From: Anaerolineae bacterium
GTDB lineage: Bacteria > Chloroflexota > Anaerolineae > JAADDB01
NCBI GenBank assembly: GCA_015486845.1
Contig: WFQU01000106.1
Location: 1-33,779 of the forward strand
DNA length: 33,779 nt
Reading direction: 5' to 3'
Below the pieces are notes generated by a model. The model saw only the letters and a list, made by a program, of their open reading frames with translations. It was not told where the DNA came from and made no database searches. The number at the start of each line of letters is the position of its first letter. The stretch's first letter is position 1. Positions 1 through 7,182 of the stretch are shown here, in pieces. The position numbers were made by a program, and so were the translations under genes.

Positions 1-256
1 GTCCCATTCCGGTGCGCCGGCCCCTTGCCGCCGCGGCGGCAAGGTACGTCAAGGTAGCGTCCGCTGCCAAGGGGCTACTCAACGCCAGCCCCCTTTCAGG
101 GGGCTTCTTGGCGACGTAGCACGGGGATTTAACCCTCGTGCTACGTCGGCCAACCCCGTCGATTAGAAGTTGAACTTCTTTAAAGAAGGCTTGATTTTTT
201 TATCTGCGTGCGCAGCCAGCGTTAATCTGCGTCCCATTTTTATTTTCAGAGGAGGA
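1..256 (+). repeat. Dispersed repeat R1, copy A (5' end cut by the window)
   Basis: Matches 11221-11476 in the same orientation, and 15062-15303 and 33453-33640 in reverse. Shared blocks include TCAAGGTAGCGTCCGCTGCC (identical in copies A and C), hairpin GCCCCCTTTCAGGGGGC (about 88-104), a hairpin with ACGTAGCACG and CGTGCTACGT arms (about 114-147), and the palindrome AGAAGTTGAACTTCT (165-179). In this copy only one arm of the double palindrome remains. The distal part is replaced by a different module (TATCTGCGTG...TTAATCTGCG, about 201-237). The copy ends in ATTTTCAGAGGAGG, which acts as the Shine-Dalgarno sequence of the next gene. No protein-coding capacity is seen. Confidence 0.85.
250..256 (+). 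promoter_or_regulatory. Strong Shine-Dalgarno sequence inside repeat R1
   Basis: AGGAGGA lies 6 nt before the ATG at 263 and decides the start of the first gene. The same ATTTTCAGAGGAGG string ends R1 copy B at 11463-11476, where it precedes only a 13-codon ORF. Confidence 0.7.
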
Positions 257-262
257 AGCGTC

Positions 263-1480
263 ATGACTAAAACGGATCGTGAAGCGTCCGTTTGGCAAAG
301 AATTTGGGCTTGGCTTGTTAACGCCCCTAAACAAGAATTACAGACTGCTGCGGAAGCGCCGGCTGTTGTGCAAAACCTGTCAGCAGAGGAAACTGTCTCT
401 GTCCAAGACCTTTCCGCTTGGGAAACTATAGCTCAAATAGCCTCTTTCAACGCTACCGTTTCAGCGGTCACCTCTGTTATGGATGACAGCGCCCGGCTGC
501 ATCTGGCTTGGGAAGATGATAGTATTATTTATCATGCTTTTTGGCAGGATGGACAATTTGTTAATCCTGTGCCGGTCGCCATGGGCAAAGCGCCCGTGTT
601 GGCGATAGGCGCAGGGGGCGGTCTGCATTTGACTTTTACGCATCGGTTTATTGGCCAGCAGGATGTTTACCACGTATTTTGGGATGGTCAAGCCTGGACG
701 CTACCCCGCAATGTTTCTAATACCACGGGCGTTTCTACCATGCCGGCCATTGCCGTGGATAGCGATAAGAAGCCACATGTCGTGTGGAGTGATACGCTCT
801 CTGGACCAAATTTTCCGCGCGTGTACCACGCAACTATCGCCAATGGTGATTGGATCAACGCGCCGGTGCCTAACAGCCGTGGAACCCACCCGGCCATCGC
901 GGTAGACGTTCTAAACAGATTACACGTTGTTTGGCAGGACAAAATACCCACCAGCGGTGAGAATGACATTTTCCACATTCAGAGACAGGCTGATGTATGG
1001 TCTGTGGCTGAGAACGTTTCCGACACGCCGAACGGTGACTCGGTGCTGCCACAAATCGCTTGTGCCGAGAACGAAGGCCATACTTTCGTGGTGTGGGAAG
1101 AGTTCACACACGATCATCATGTTGTGAGTTTCTCGCATGGACAGTTCGCTCGTTGGTCTTGGTCGGAAGTCATTTCTGATAACCGCACCTCAGCACATTG
1201 GCCGCGCATCGGCACCACCGTGCGCGGCTGCCTGCACACGGCTTGGGTCGTTTCCGATAAATTATACTATCGTGCTCGCGGTATCGGCCCTAACGCACAT
1301 TGGGGACGACAAAAAGAGATTGCCAACATTCACGACCTCGTCGGGTTATCTCTTTCGGCCGATGCTGATGGCCAAGTCCATCTGTCTTGGGCTGATCGGG
1401 AAGATGGCACAGTGAACGTCTATTATCGCCAGCGCAAGTCCCTTTTAGAGGCCAGCACGTTAGAGGCCGAGGTGTTCTGA
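263..1480 (+). CDS. Hypothetical beta-propeller-like protein with VVW(S/Q)D repeats
   Basis: Predicted 405 aa; no family recognised with confidence. After about 60 residues of low-complexity N-terminus comes a run of roughly 50-residue repeats. Each has a core like A-V-D-x(4,5)-H-V-V-W-x-D followed by a Tyr-His-x3 strand (examples LHLAWEDD, PHVVWSD, LHVVWQD, TFVVWEE, VHLSWAD). This spacing and the Trp/Asp-ended strands fit a sialidase/BNR-like beta-propeller, usually a binding or structural scaffold. ATG 263 is chosen because AGGAGG precedes it by 6 nt. An in-frame TTG at 170 would add a hydrophobic leader, but that leader is encoded entirely by repeat R1 and is probably fortuitous. If it is used, the protein would be exported; otherwise it has no signal peptide. 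The gene stands alone, with 136 nt to the next gene on the same strand. Confidence 0.7.
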   Translation: MTKTDREASVWQRIWAWLVNAPKQELQTAAEAPAVVQNLSAEETVSVQDLSAWETIAQIASFNATVSAVTSVMDDSARLHLAWEDDSIIYHAFWQDGQFVNPVPVAMGKAPVLAIGAGGGLHLTFTHRFIGQQDVYHVFWDGQAWTLPRNVSNTTGVSTMPAIAVDSDKKPHVVWSDTLSGPNFPRVYHATIANGDWINAPVPNSRGTHPAIAVDVLNRLHVVWQDKIPTSGENDIFHIQRQADVWSVAENVSDTPNGDSVLPQIACAENEGHTFVVWEEFTHDHHVVSFSHGQFARWSWSEVISDNRTSAHWPRIGTTVRGCLHTAWVVSDKLYYRARGIGPNAHWGRQKEIANIHDLVGLSLSADADGQVHLSWADREDGTVNVYYRQRKSLLEASTLEAEVF

Positions 1481-1616
1481 GGTAACTTGTTGGTCATTGC
1501 ATAAGTTCCACAATTGATACTGCACTAACGCTTGCGAAGTTAGCCTCCGCAGAAATCGGCGTTTGTCGGCGTTCTATTGGCGGAGAGGCTGGTTAGTCAC
1601 CAGAAGATATGAAATT
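1481..1616. other. Short intergenic gap
   Basis: It contains a weak 5-bp hairpin (CTAAC...GTTAG, near 1524-1542) and no clear terminator T-run. No convincing promoter for the downstream VTT gene is visible. Confidence 0.4.
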
Positions 1617-2288
1617 ATGCACAGTCGGGGTAAAAGAGTTCGGATCTGGCTGATCGCTGCCCCCTTAATGGTTATTTTAACCTGGCTACTTTGGCGTAAC
1701 TGGCAATGGACCCTGCCGCTTTTCAATAATGCCGACCGATTACAACGATGGTTTCGGCGCTGGGGGGCGTACGGGCCGCTGGCATTTCTTTTTCTGAATG
1801 CGTTGCAGGTCGTTGTGGCCCCTCTGCCGGGCTACGTGGTGGGTGTGACCGGCGGTTATTTGTTCGGGGCGGTTATCGGAAGTCTGGCCGCATTAGCCGG
1901 CATGCTACTGGGCGGCTGGATAGCCATGTTGTTAGGTCGAGTATTTGGCCGGCCGCTGGTTGGACGATTGCTTGGGACCAAGCAAATGGTGCGCTGGGAT
2001 TATTGGACACGCGAGGATCGCCATTGGCCCTGGCTCATCCTGTTTTTGGGACCGTTCGGCGATTTAGTTTTTTACGTAGCGGGTCTGAGCCGGGTGCCTC
2101 TTTGGCAGCTTTTGTTATTGGCGTTGGCCAGCCGGGGGCCGGCGGTGGTGGCTTCGGTCATTGTGGGCGCCGGCTTACAACGACAATCCTTCACCTATAC
2201 AGCCATCAGCTTGCTTCCCTGGTTCATCATTGGCGTGTCCGGCTTCGTGATCTACGAGAAAAACAAGGACAAGCTGCGGGAAAGATGA
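1617..2288 (+). CDS. TVP38/TMEM64 (VTT/DedA-like) membrane protein
   Basis: 223 aa from ATG 1617; upstream in-frame TTG codons would add up to 18 unconvincing residues. The protein is strongly hydrophobic with about five or six membrane segments. The core has the VTT/SNARE-associated family pattern: GPLAFLFLNALQVVVAPLPG, then GGYLFGAVIGSLAALAGMLLGG, and a later re-entrant-like segment around LFLGPFGDLVFYVAGLSR. Members of this family (DedA, YdjX/YdjZ, TMEM41B/VMP1) act in the cytoplasmic membrane and have been linked to lipid scrambling or transport of polyprenyl-phosphate and phospholipid. The exact substrate cannot be read here. The gene is convergent with the M29-like peptidase, 87 nt away. 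Family assignment is secure, function is not. Confidence 0.85.
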   Translation: MHSRGKRVRIWLIAAPLMVILTWLLWRNWQWTLPLFNNADRLQRWFRRWGAYGPLAFLFLNALQVVVAPLPGYVVGVTGGYLFGAVIGSLAALAGMLLGGWIAMLLGRVFGRPLVGRLLGTKQMVRWDYWTREDRHWPWLILFLGPFGDLVFYVAGLSRVPLWQLLLLALASRGPAVVASVIVGAGLQRQSFTYTAISLLPWFIIGVSGFVIYEKNKDKLRER

Positions 2289-2310
2289 AGCCATTTTCTC
2301 AGCCCACCGA

Positions 2311-2331
2311 AGCCGGGAAAGCGTTCCGGCT
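2311..2331. terminator. Weak hairpin between convergent genes
   Basis: AGCCGGG, loop AAAGCGT, TCCGGCT forms a 6-7 bp stem between the convergent stops at 2288 and 2376. There is no T-run on either side, so intrinsic termination is only a possibility. Confidence 0.3.
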
Positions 2332-2375
2332 ACCCGATACAATCACAGCGACTGGCTGCAAGATGATGTTGCCGC

Positions 2376-3461
2376 CTACAGCTTGTACACGCCGTCCACC
2401 AGAATATCTTCCTCGCTGCCGTCTCGATAGAAAAGGCGCAACGCGGTGGCCTGAATGGGACTATCTTTAGCATAAACGATGTCTTCATGGACAACGGTGG
2501 CCGGTGACCGAAAATCAGCAACGCCGACTACGCCGCCGATATGATCGCTGCGGCCATAAGCCCAGTGCACGCCGGCTTTCTCGTCTTCCAGCACATTGCC
2601 CCAGACGACCGCTTTGTTGTTGCAACCTAAGCCCAATTCGGCGATGTTCGTGCGGGCCGGATCGGCATCGAAATAAGCGCGCATTTTAGCCGCTTCGCTA
2701 CCGCTGCCGGCAATGGCAACAATGCGGTTCTCTTCGATTTCCCAGTGCATGCGTTCCCCATGGCGCAGCACCGGCACAGTGCCAGCCGTCAAACTGGGTT
2801 CTCCGTGCCGTTCGCCTTCATAAGGGGCAATGAATGCCTCGCCGCTGGGTAAATTGATGACGCGCATCCCTTCTTTGTGCCTCGGTAATTCACCGGCATC
2901 GACTTCTGGGTGGCGATAACGCAGGTCGAAATAAAGGATGTCGCCGCTGTTAAATGTCAAACGAGCACCCACTGCGTGGGCAAGCCGTTCGGCCAACAAG
3001 TGGGCTGTTTCGGCTATTTGGTTGTAGTCAGCGCTCAGCGCGGTGCGCTCCATGCGCCGGGCCACTTTCGGCATACTGGCTGCCCGAAAGTCGGCGTGCT
3101 GACTTGCAAAGATGGAAAGCGGCGCACTGGCCGAGAACTCTGTTAGCGCAACGGCTAACGTGGTTTGTCCCAGAACAGTCTCCATGGCGACCTTATCCTG
3201 GCCCAACCAGCCCCAGGCTGGAAATGGCGCATTATGGTCGCCGGTGGCCGGAAAACGGAAAATCGGGTTAAGCCGAAAGCCAATCTCAGTCCCCAACGCG
3301 GCAAACGCCTCGTGCCACTCGGCAGCCATTTGCCGCCGCTCTTGCCAGGCCGGGTTATCGTCTATCCCCTCAACCGGATGATCCACCATTACAGTGACTG
3401 TTTCGTCACTTTCGGGCGCAAAAACCGTCCGAATAAGTTGTCGTACATTGAAAGTACTCAC
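2376..3461 (-). CDS. M29-like (aminopeptidase T/AmpS family) metallopeptidase
   Basis: 361 aa, GTG start with AAGGGG 5 nt upstream. The start overlaps the stop of the upstream GtrA gene (GTGA), so the two are translationally coupled. Recognisable M29-like stretches: LPSGEAFIAPYEGERHG (about 205-221), NIAELGLGCNNKA followed by VLEDEKAGVHWAYGRSDHIGG (about 273-306), and VHEDIVY near 330. In characterised M29 enzymes the matching Glu, His, Tyr and Asp residues bind two metal ions and remove N-terminal residues from peptides. The N-terminal 180 residues are more divergent. The protein is somewhat shorter than typical M29 members (about 400-410 aa), and 'M29-like' is safer than a named enzyme. No signal peptide, so cytoplasmic. 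Confidence 0.7.
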   Translation of the reverse strand: MSTFNVRQLIRTVFAPESDETVTVMVDHPVEGIDDNPAWQERRQMAAEWHEAFAALGTEIGFRLNPIFRFPATGDHNAPFPAWGWLGQDKVAMETVLGQTTLAVALTEFSASAPLSIFASQHADFRAASMPKVARRMERTALSADYNQIAETAHLLAERLAHAVGARLTFNSGDILYFDLRYRHPEVDAGELPRHKEGMRVINLPSGEAFIAPYEGERHGEPSLTAGTVPVLRHGERMHWEIEENRIVAIAGSGSEAAKMRAYFDADPARTNIAELGLGCNNKAVVWGNVLEDEKAGVHWAYGRSDHIGGVVGVADFRSPATVVHEDIVYAKDSPIQATALRLFYRDGSEEDILVDGVYKL

Positions 3462-3988
3462 TTTATCCCCTTATAAGTCCAGACTCGGTTTATGCTAAAG
3501 TTCCAAAACAAAACGATGGCAATGGCAATCACTTTGGCCGCGTTATAATCCCACGGGAAACCGATAAGAGGATGAAAGAACTTGGCCAATTGCCAAAGAA
3601 TAGTCTCGTTGATGGCCAAACCGGTAATGCTCACCGCTGCAAATTGTACCAACTGTGTGTGAATTGCCCGTTCTTTGCTTTCCGGAAAACTCCAATGCCG
3701 GTTCAGTAGAAAATTGTTGAGCACAGCGCTGCTGAAAGATACGGCATTGGCCACCAGCAGCGGGATACCAATCACGCCGTGCAATAGGTTCAAAATGGTC
3801 AGGTCGATAAACATCCCGATGGTGCCGACGGTGGCAAATTTCACGAAGCGTTCCACTTCTCTATGGCGAAATCTTCCCGGCAAGACGGTAAAGACAATAC
3901 TAAAAACGATCTTTTCTAATAAGCGCAAAACGCTGTTCTGTGGTACTAAAGGTTCCGTTGTCATTTCCTTCACTTGTGTCGATTGCAT
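3458..3988 (-). CDS. GtrA-like membrane protein (polyprenyl-linked sugar flippase family)
   Basis: 176 aa. ATG 3988 is chosen because GGGGAG lies 7 nt upstream; a longer reading runs back through the palindromic repeat at 4003-4034 and is unlikely. Four hydrophobic segments follow a basic, soluble N-terminus. The sequence fits the GtrA family: RFVKFATVGTIGMFIDLTIL, then NAVSFSSAVLNNFLLNRHWSF, and VIAIAIVLFWNFSINRVWTY at the C-terminus. The Asn-rich motifs NNFLLNRHW and NFSINRVWTY are family hallmarks. GtrA proteins sit in the inner membrane and are thought to flip or supply lipid-linked sugars for cell-envelope glycosylation. The stop overlaps the GTG of the M29-like gene. The gene may be the distal part of the xse operon or a separate unit after the repeat. 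Confidence 0.85.
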   Translation of the reverse strand: MQSTQVKEMTTEPLVPQNSVLRLLEKIVFSIVFTVLPGRFRHREVERFVKFATVGTIGMFIDLTILNLLHGVIGIPLLVANAVSFSSAVLNNFLLNRHWSFPESKERAIHTQLVQFAAVSITGLAINETILWQLAKFFHPLIGFPWDYNAAKVIAIAIVLFWNFSINRVWTYKGIK

Positions 3989-4002
3989 AGTAATCTCCCC
4001 AT

Positions 4003-4034
4003 AGAAGTTCAACTTCTCGCAGAAGTTGAACTTC
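4003..4034. repeat. Double palindrome AGAAGTTCAACTTCT / AGAAGTTGAACTTC (stand-alone copy)
   Basis: Two 14-15 bp arms separated by CGC. Each arm is itself nearly palindromic and the two are inverted copies of one another. It lies 15 nt upstream of the gtrA-like start codon, next to its ribosome binding site, without the rest of repeat R1. On the minus-strand transcript it would form a strong hairpin in the leader. Confidence 0.9.
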
Positions 4035-4112
4035 AAAACAGGGACAACCATGCACCCCAGTATATATGCTCAAGTCCCCTTTAGCCAAGTTAATGGGTCA
4101 AGGGCGGCTGCT

Positions 4113-4373
4113 TCAACGGCTATCCAACGGCCCGGCAAAAGGCTCCGCGTGCAAAGCGCCGTCAGCACCTTGGTTGATCTGTTCAATGCGCAATTCTGCC
4201 TTTTCCAGCAAAGCGTTACAGTAATCGGCCAAGGCAATGCCATGCTCGTAAAGGCGCAGCGATTCTTCCAGCGACTGGTCATCCGTCTCCATAGCCTGGA
4301 CAATTTGTGTGAGGGCTTCATAAGCCTCTTCGAAAGACATTTCTGTGCTGATCTTGTCAGAGTCAGTATCCAT
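4113..4373 (-). CDS. xseB: Exodeoxyribonuclease VII small subunit XseB
   Basis: 86 aa, the usual XseB size. ATG 4373 is preceded by AAAGGAGGTG at good spacing. The helical pair MSFEEAYEALTQIVQAME and SLEESLRLYEHGIALADYC is diagnostic: XseB forms a two-helix hairpin, several copies of which decorate the C-terminal coiled coil of XseA. The holoenzyme degrades single-stranded DNA from both ends in the cytoplasm. The start codon lies 4 nt after the xseA stop, so the subunits are co-transcribed and probably translationally coupled. The C-terminus (about residues 65-86) is a low-similarity acidic/Ala tail. Confident call. Confidence 0.95.
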   Translation of the reverse strand: MDTDSDKISTEMSFEEAYEALTQIVQAMETDDQSLEESLRLYEHGIALADYCNALLEKAELRIEQINQGADGALHAEPFAGPLDSR

Positions 4374-4377
4374 ATTC

Positions 4378-5577
4378 CTACACCTCCTTTTCCTCGGCAA
4401 CAACAGCCGAGAATTGCCCCCGATAAACTTCGATGCGCAGTTTCTGCCCCGGCCGCACGCTATCTGCGTCGCGCACCAACTGACCTTCCTCATCCTGTAC
4501 CAGGGCATAGCCGCGGGCTAAGACCGCTCGCGGATTCAAGCTAGCCAGCTTTTCCCGTAAACTGTGCAGGCGTTGCCGGCGCAGACGCTGTTGAAATGAG
4601 AAATTCCGTCCCAGCAGGGCGTTTAAATCGTCTAACCGCTGGCGAGCGCTGGTGAGCCGGACCCGAGGTTCATAGCGTTCCACGGTATGGCGCCGTGCTT
4701 GTACTGCTTCGCGCTTAGCGGACAACAACGTGTCGATTTGCCGGTACAGCGTGCTACGCAGCGTTAATATGCTTTCTCGTAACCCCACACCGTCCGGTGT
4801 GGCCGCTGCTGCCGCCGCGGAAGGGGTCGGCGTGCGCCGGTCGGCGGCGAAATCCACCAACGTGAAATCCGTTTCGTGCCCAACGCCGCTGATTACCGGC
4901 ACCGGCAGGGCAGCTACCGTACGCACCATGGCCTCGTCGTTGAAGCTCCACAGATCTTCCAATGATCCGCCGCCCCGGGCGAGAATAATCACATCCACGC
5001 CGTACGCCGCAGCGTTGTGCAAAGCGGCCACAATCTTGGCGGGCGCCGCTTCTCCCTGCACTTCCGTGGGAAAGAGGTCAATCTCCAGCGCCGGGAAACG
5101 CCCGCGGATCACACGCACGATATCCCGGAAAGCGGCGCCGGTGGGGGATGTAACAACACCGATGCGGTGGGGAAAGGGCGGCACTGGTTTTTTGCGTTCC
5201 TCGGCGAACAGCCCTTCGGCGGCCAGTTTTTCCTTGAGGCGGAGGAACTGTTGGTAAAGATCGCCCAGGCCGGCCGGGCGCAAAAAATCCGCGTAAAGCT
5301 GGTATTCACCCCGTTCCGGATAGATGCCGATATAGCCATGGGCAACCACCGCCTCGCCGTTGCGGGGCAGCCGGGATAATGTGTGCGCACTTTGCTTCCA
5401 CATGACCGCTTTCAAGGTCGCCACATCATCCTTCAGAGTGAAATAGCAATGGCCAGAGCGGGCCTGCACGAAATTGGAGATTTCTCCTTCCAGCCAGAGA
5501 TCTTGCAGGACCGTGTCTTCTTGGAACAAAGCCTGGATGTAGGCGGTGATGTCACGGATACGCAGGGTGCCTTCCAT
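4378..5577 (-). CDS. xseA: Exodeoxyribonuclease VII large subunit XseA
   Basis: 399 aa, within the XseA family range. An N-terminal OB-fold (about 1-100, IRDITAYIQALFQED...LWLEGEISNF) binds single-stranded DNA. The catalytic domain carries RIGVVTSPTGAAFRDI (about 139-154) and the Gly-rich motif ILARGGGSLEDLW (about 197-209), then SGVGHETDFTLVDFAADRRTPTPSAAA. The remaining 130 residues are a charged coiled coil that takes XseB subunits. The enzyme trims ssDNA to oligonucleotides in repair and recombination. ATG 5577 overlaps the lipid-kinase stop by one base (TAATG). GAGG 7 nt upstream serves as ribosome binding site. Confidence 0.95.
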   Translation of the reverse strand: MEGTLRIRDITAYIQALFQEDTVLQDLWLEGEISNFVQARSGHCYFTLKDDVATLKAVMWKQSAHTLSRLPRNGEAVVAHGYIGIYPERGEYQLYADFLRPAGLGDLYQQFLRLKEKLAAEGLFAEERKKPVPPFPHRIGVVTSPTGAAFRDIVRVIRGRFPALEIDLFPTEVQGEAAPAKIVAALHNAAAYGVDVIILARGGGSLEDLWSFNDEAMVRTVAALPVPVISGVGHETDFTLVDFAADRRTPTPSAAAAAATPDGVGLRESILTLRSTLYRQIDTLLSAKREAVQARRHTVERYEPRVRLTSARQRLDDLNALLGRNFSFQQRLRRQRLHSLREKLASLNPRAVLARGYALVQDEEGQLVRDADSVRPGQKLRIEVYRGQFSAVVAEEKEV

Positions 5578-6542
5578 TAGTTTGCCTCAGCGCTTTTGTG
5601 CAACAGCAGATGATTGGGTGTTTTCTCCGGCAGAATCAAATTCAGCGCCCGGGGGACAATTTTAACGCAAACAGGTGTTTGGGCATAAGGATCGGAATCG
5701 GCATGAACCCAGAGGGGCGGCGTCGCCTCGATGCGCACCCGTTTACCCCGACGCATGATCGTCAAGGTACCATCCGGCTCACCGCTCACCGCTAAAGGCA
5801 CGATTTGGCCGAGCAGATCGGCCAAATTTCTGCCGGGGAAAATCGTGACATCCAACCAACCATCGTCGATATGTGCAGTAGGCGCCATCCGGATCAAACC
5901 ACCGTATAACTGAATATTGTTCACGGTGACCCACAAAGCGTCATGGGTTACCTCATGCTCATCGATTTGCACACTAATGGGAACCCCCTGGTAAGTGCTA
6001 ACTACCGTCAGTGCCGGCACCACGTAAGCCGCTCTGCCGAAGAGACGCTTGTCCTCCGGCGCTGATTCCACCTTTTTGGCGACCTCGGCGTCCAGGCCGA
6101 TGCCGGCCCAGGAAAGGAAATAGCGTGGTGCTATATCGCCCTTTTCCGCGGAAATGTGTCCCAAGTCGATGCGGTGTGTGTGTCCGCGATAGAGTGCCTT
6201 TGCTGCTTCTAAAATCGGAGCAGAGAGAAACGGAACGGGGACAGGCAAGCCAATGTCTCGAGCGAAAACATTGCCGGTTCCTATGGGCAGGATGCCCAAA
6301 CGGGTATCGCTGTTGGCCACTCCGCCCGCGGCCAGCCCGGCTGAACCATCGCCGCCTCCAATTAAGACGATTTCCACCCCTTTCTCGGCTGCTTGACGGG
6401 CTACGGCACTGATTTCCAGCGCGTCCACCTGGATTGTTTGTATCTCCCAGCCACCTTCTACGAGAAAATCGACAGCGCGCTGCAAATTGGCACCGTGGCG
6501 TCCAGAGCCGGCAGCGGGGTTGATAAGCAGCCATGTCTTCAT
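5577..6542 (-). CDS. Diacylglycerol/sphingosine-type lipid kinase (DagK/YegS family)
   Basis: 321 aa. The N-terminus KTWLLINPAAGSGRH is the nucleotide-binding start of the DAGK catalytic domain; the signature IGGGDGSAGLAAGG (GGDGS at 63-67) and LGILPIGTGNVFARDIGLP follow. The C-terminal two thirds form the expected beta-rich domain, with DDGWLDVTIF near 226-235. The family phosphorylates diacylglycerol or related lipids with ATP at the cytoplasmic face of the membrane, feeding phosphatidate back into phospholipid synthesis. The exact lipid is not readable. The start overlaps the rsmD stop by 4 nt (ATGA), and the stop overlaps the xseA start by 1 nt. Confidence 0.9.
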   Translation of the reverse strand: MKTWLLINPAAGSGRHGANLQRAVDFLVEGGWEIQTIQVDALEISAVARQAAEKGVEIVLIGGGDGSAGLAAGGVANSDTRLGILPIGTGNVFARDIGLPVPVPFLSAPILEAAKALYRGHTHRIDLGHISAEKGDIAPRYFLSWAGIGLDAEVAKKVESAPEDKRLFGRAAYVVPALTVVSTYQGVPISVQIDEHEVTHDALWVTVNNIQLYGGLIRMAPTAHIDDGWLDVTIFPGRNLADLLGQIVPLAVSGEPDGTLTIMRRGKRVRIEATPPLWVHADSDPYAQTPVCVKIVPRALNLILPEKTPNHLLLHKSAEAN

Positions 6543-7171
6543 GTTTCTTCTCTTTGTGGGGCGTCTGTAGTCTTAACCTCTGACGCATCCGCTCCATCAT
6601 GAAGGGAAAAATCCTCTTGCTGTCGCCGCTGGTAGAAGCAAAGCAGCGTGCTACCGTATTTGCGCTGGTCGGTTGACACGAGATGTTGCAAATTCTCGGT
6701 AGGCAGCGCTTCGCGAGGGTGGATTTGCACGACCACGATTCCATCCTCCGTCAGCAGGTCAGGACGAGCGTCGACTTGCTGCAGGGCTTGTAGCCACAGG
6801 CCATGATATTGAGGCGGCGCCACGTAGATCCAATCGTAAGGGCCGATATTCTGGCGTTGCAAATAGCGAAATGCGTCCCCCGCCACGACGATTGCCGCAT
6901 CGACTAATTTTGTGTGTTGTAAATTAGCCTGCAGCACGGCCAGCGCTTTCCGATTGCGCTCCACGAATGTCACACGCGCCGCGGCACGGCTCAAGGCTTC
7001 AATGCCCACTGCGCCGGTGCCGGCGAACAGGTCCAGCCCGATGGTGTCCTCAATCCAGCCACTGAGAATATCAAAAAGTGCCTCTTTCACCCGATCGGTG
7101 ATGGGCCGGGTCACAGTGCCCGGCACTGACTGTAATTTGTGCCCTCGGGCCGTCCCGGCAATAACGCGCAT
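6539..7171 (-). CDS. rsmD: 16S rRNA (guanine966-N2)-methyltransferase RsmD
   Basis: 210 aa. It opens with the RsmD signature MRVIAGTARGHKL and RPITDRVKEALFDIL. The SAM site is LDLFAGTGAVGIEALSR (46-62), and FVERNRKAL follows. In typical RsmD the catalytic loop is (D/N)PPY/F; here the loop reads IYVAPPQY (115-122), so the first position is Ala. The enzyme methylates G966 of 16S rRNA during 30S assembly. The last 25 residues are charged (EDFSLHDGADASEV...). The start is 11 nt from the dnaJ stop and the stop overlaps the lipid kinase (ATGA). The family call is firm; the loop variant may be lineage-typical. Confidence 0.92.
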   Translation of the reverse strand: MRVIAGTARGHKLQSVPGTVTRPITDRVKEALFDILSGWIEDTIGLDLFAGTGAVGIEALSRAAARVTFVERNRKALAVLQANLQHTKLVDAAIVVAGDAFRYLQRQNIGPYDWIYVAPPQYHGLWLQALQQVDARPDLLTEDGIVVVQIHPREALPTENLQHLVSTDQRKYGSTLLCFYQRRQQEDFSLHDGADASEVKTTDAPQREET

Positions 7172-7182
7172 CCGGTACCCCT

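Noticed and set aside
1748-2470. 240-codon plus-strand frame overlapping the VTT gene
   Set aside because: Another frame of the same DNA; low-complexity, no family features, whereas the overlapping frame gives a clear VTT protein.
4003-4034. LexA/SOS operator beside the gtrA-like gene
   Set aside because: GAAGTTCAACTTC resembles GAAC-N4-GTTC boxes only superficially; the half-site order and spacing differ and the element recurs at non-promoter positions.
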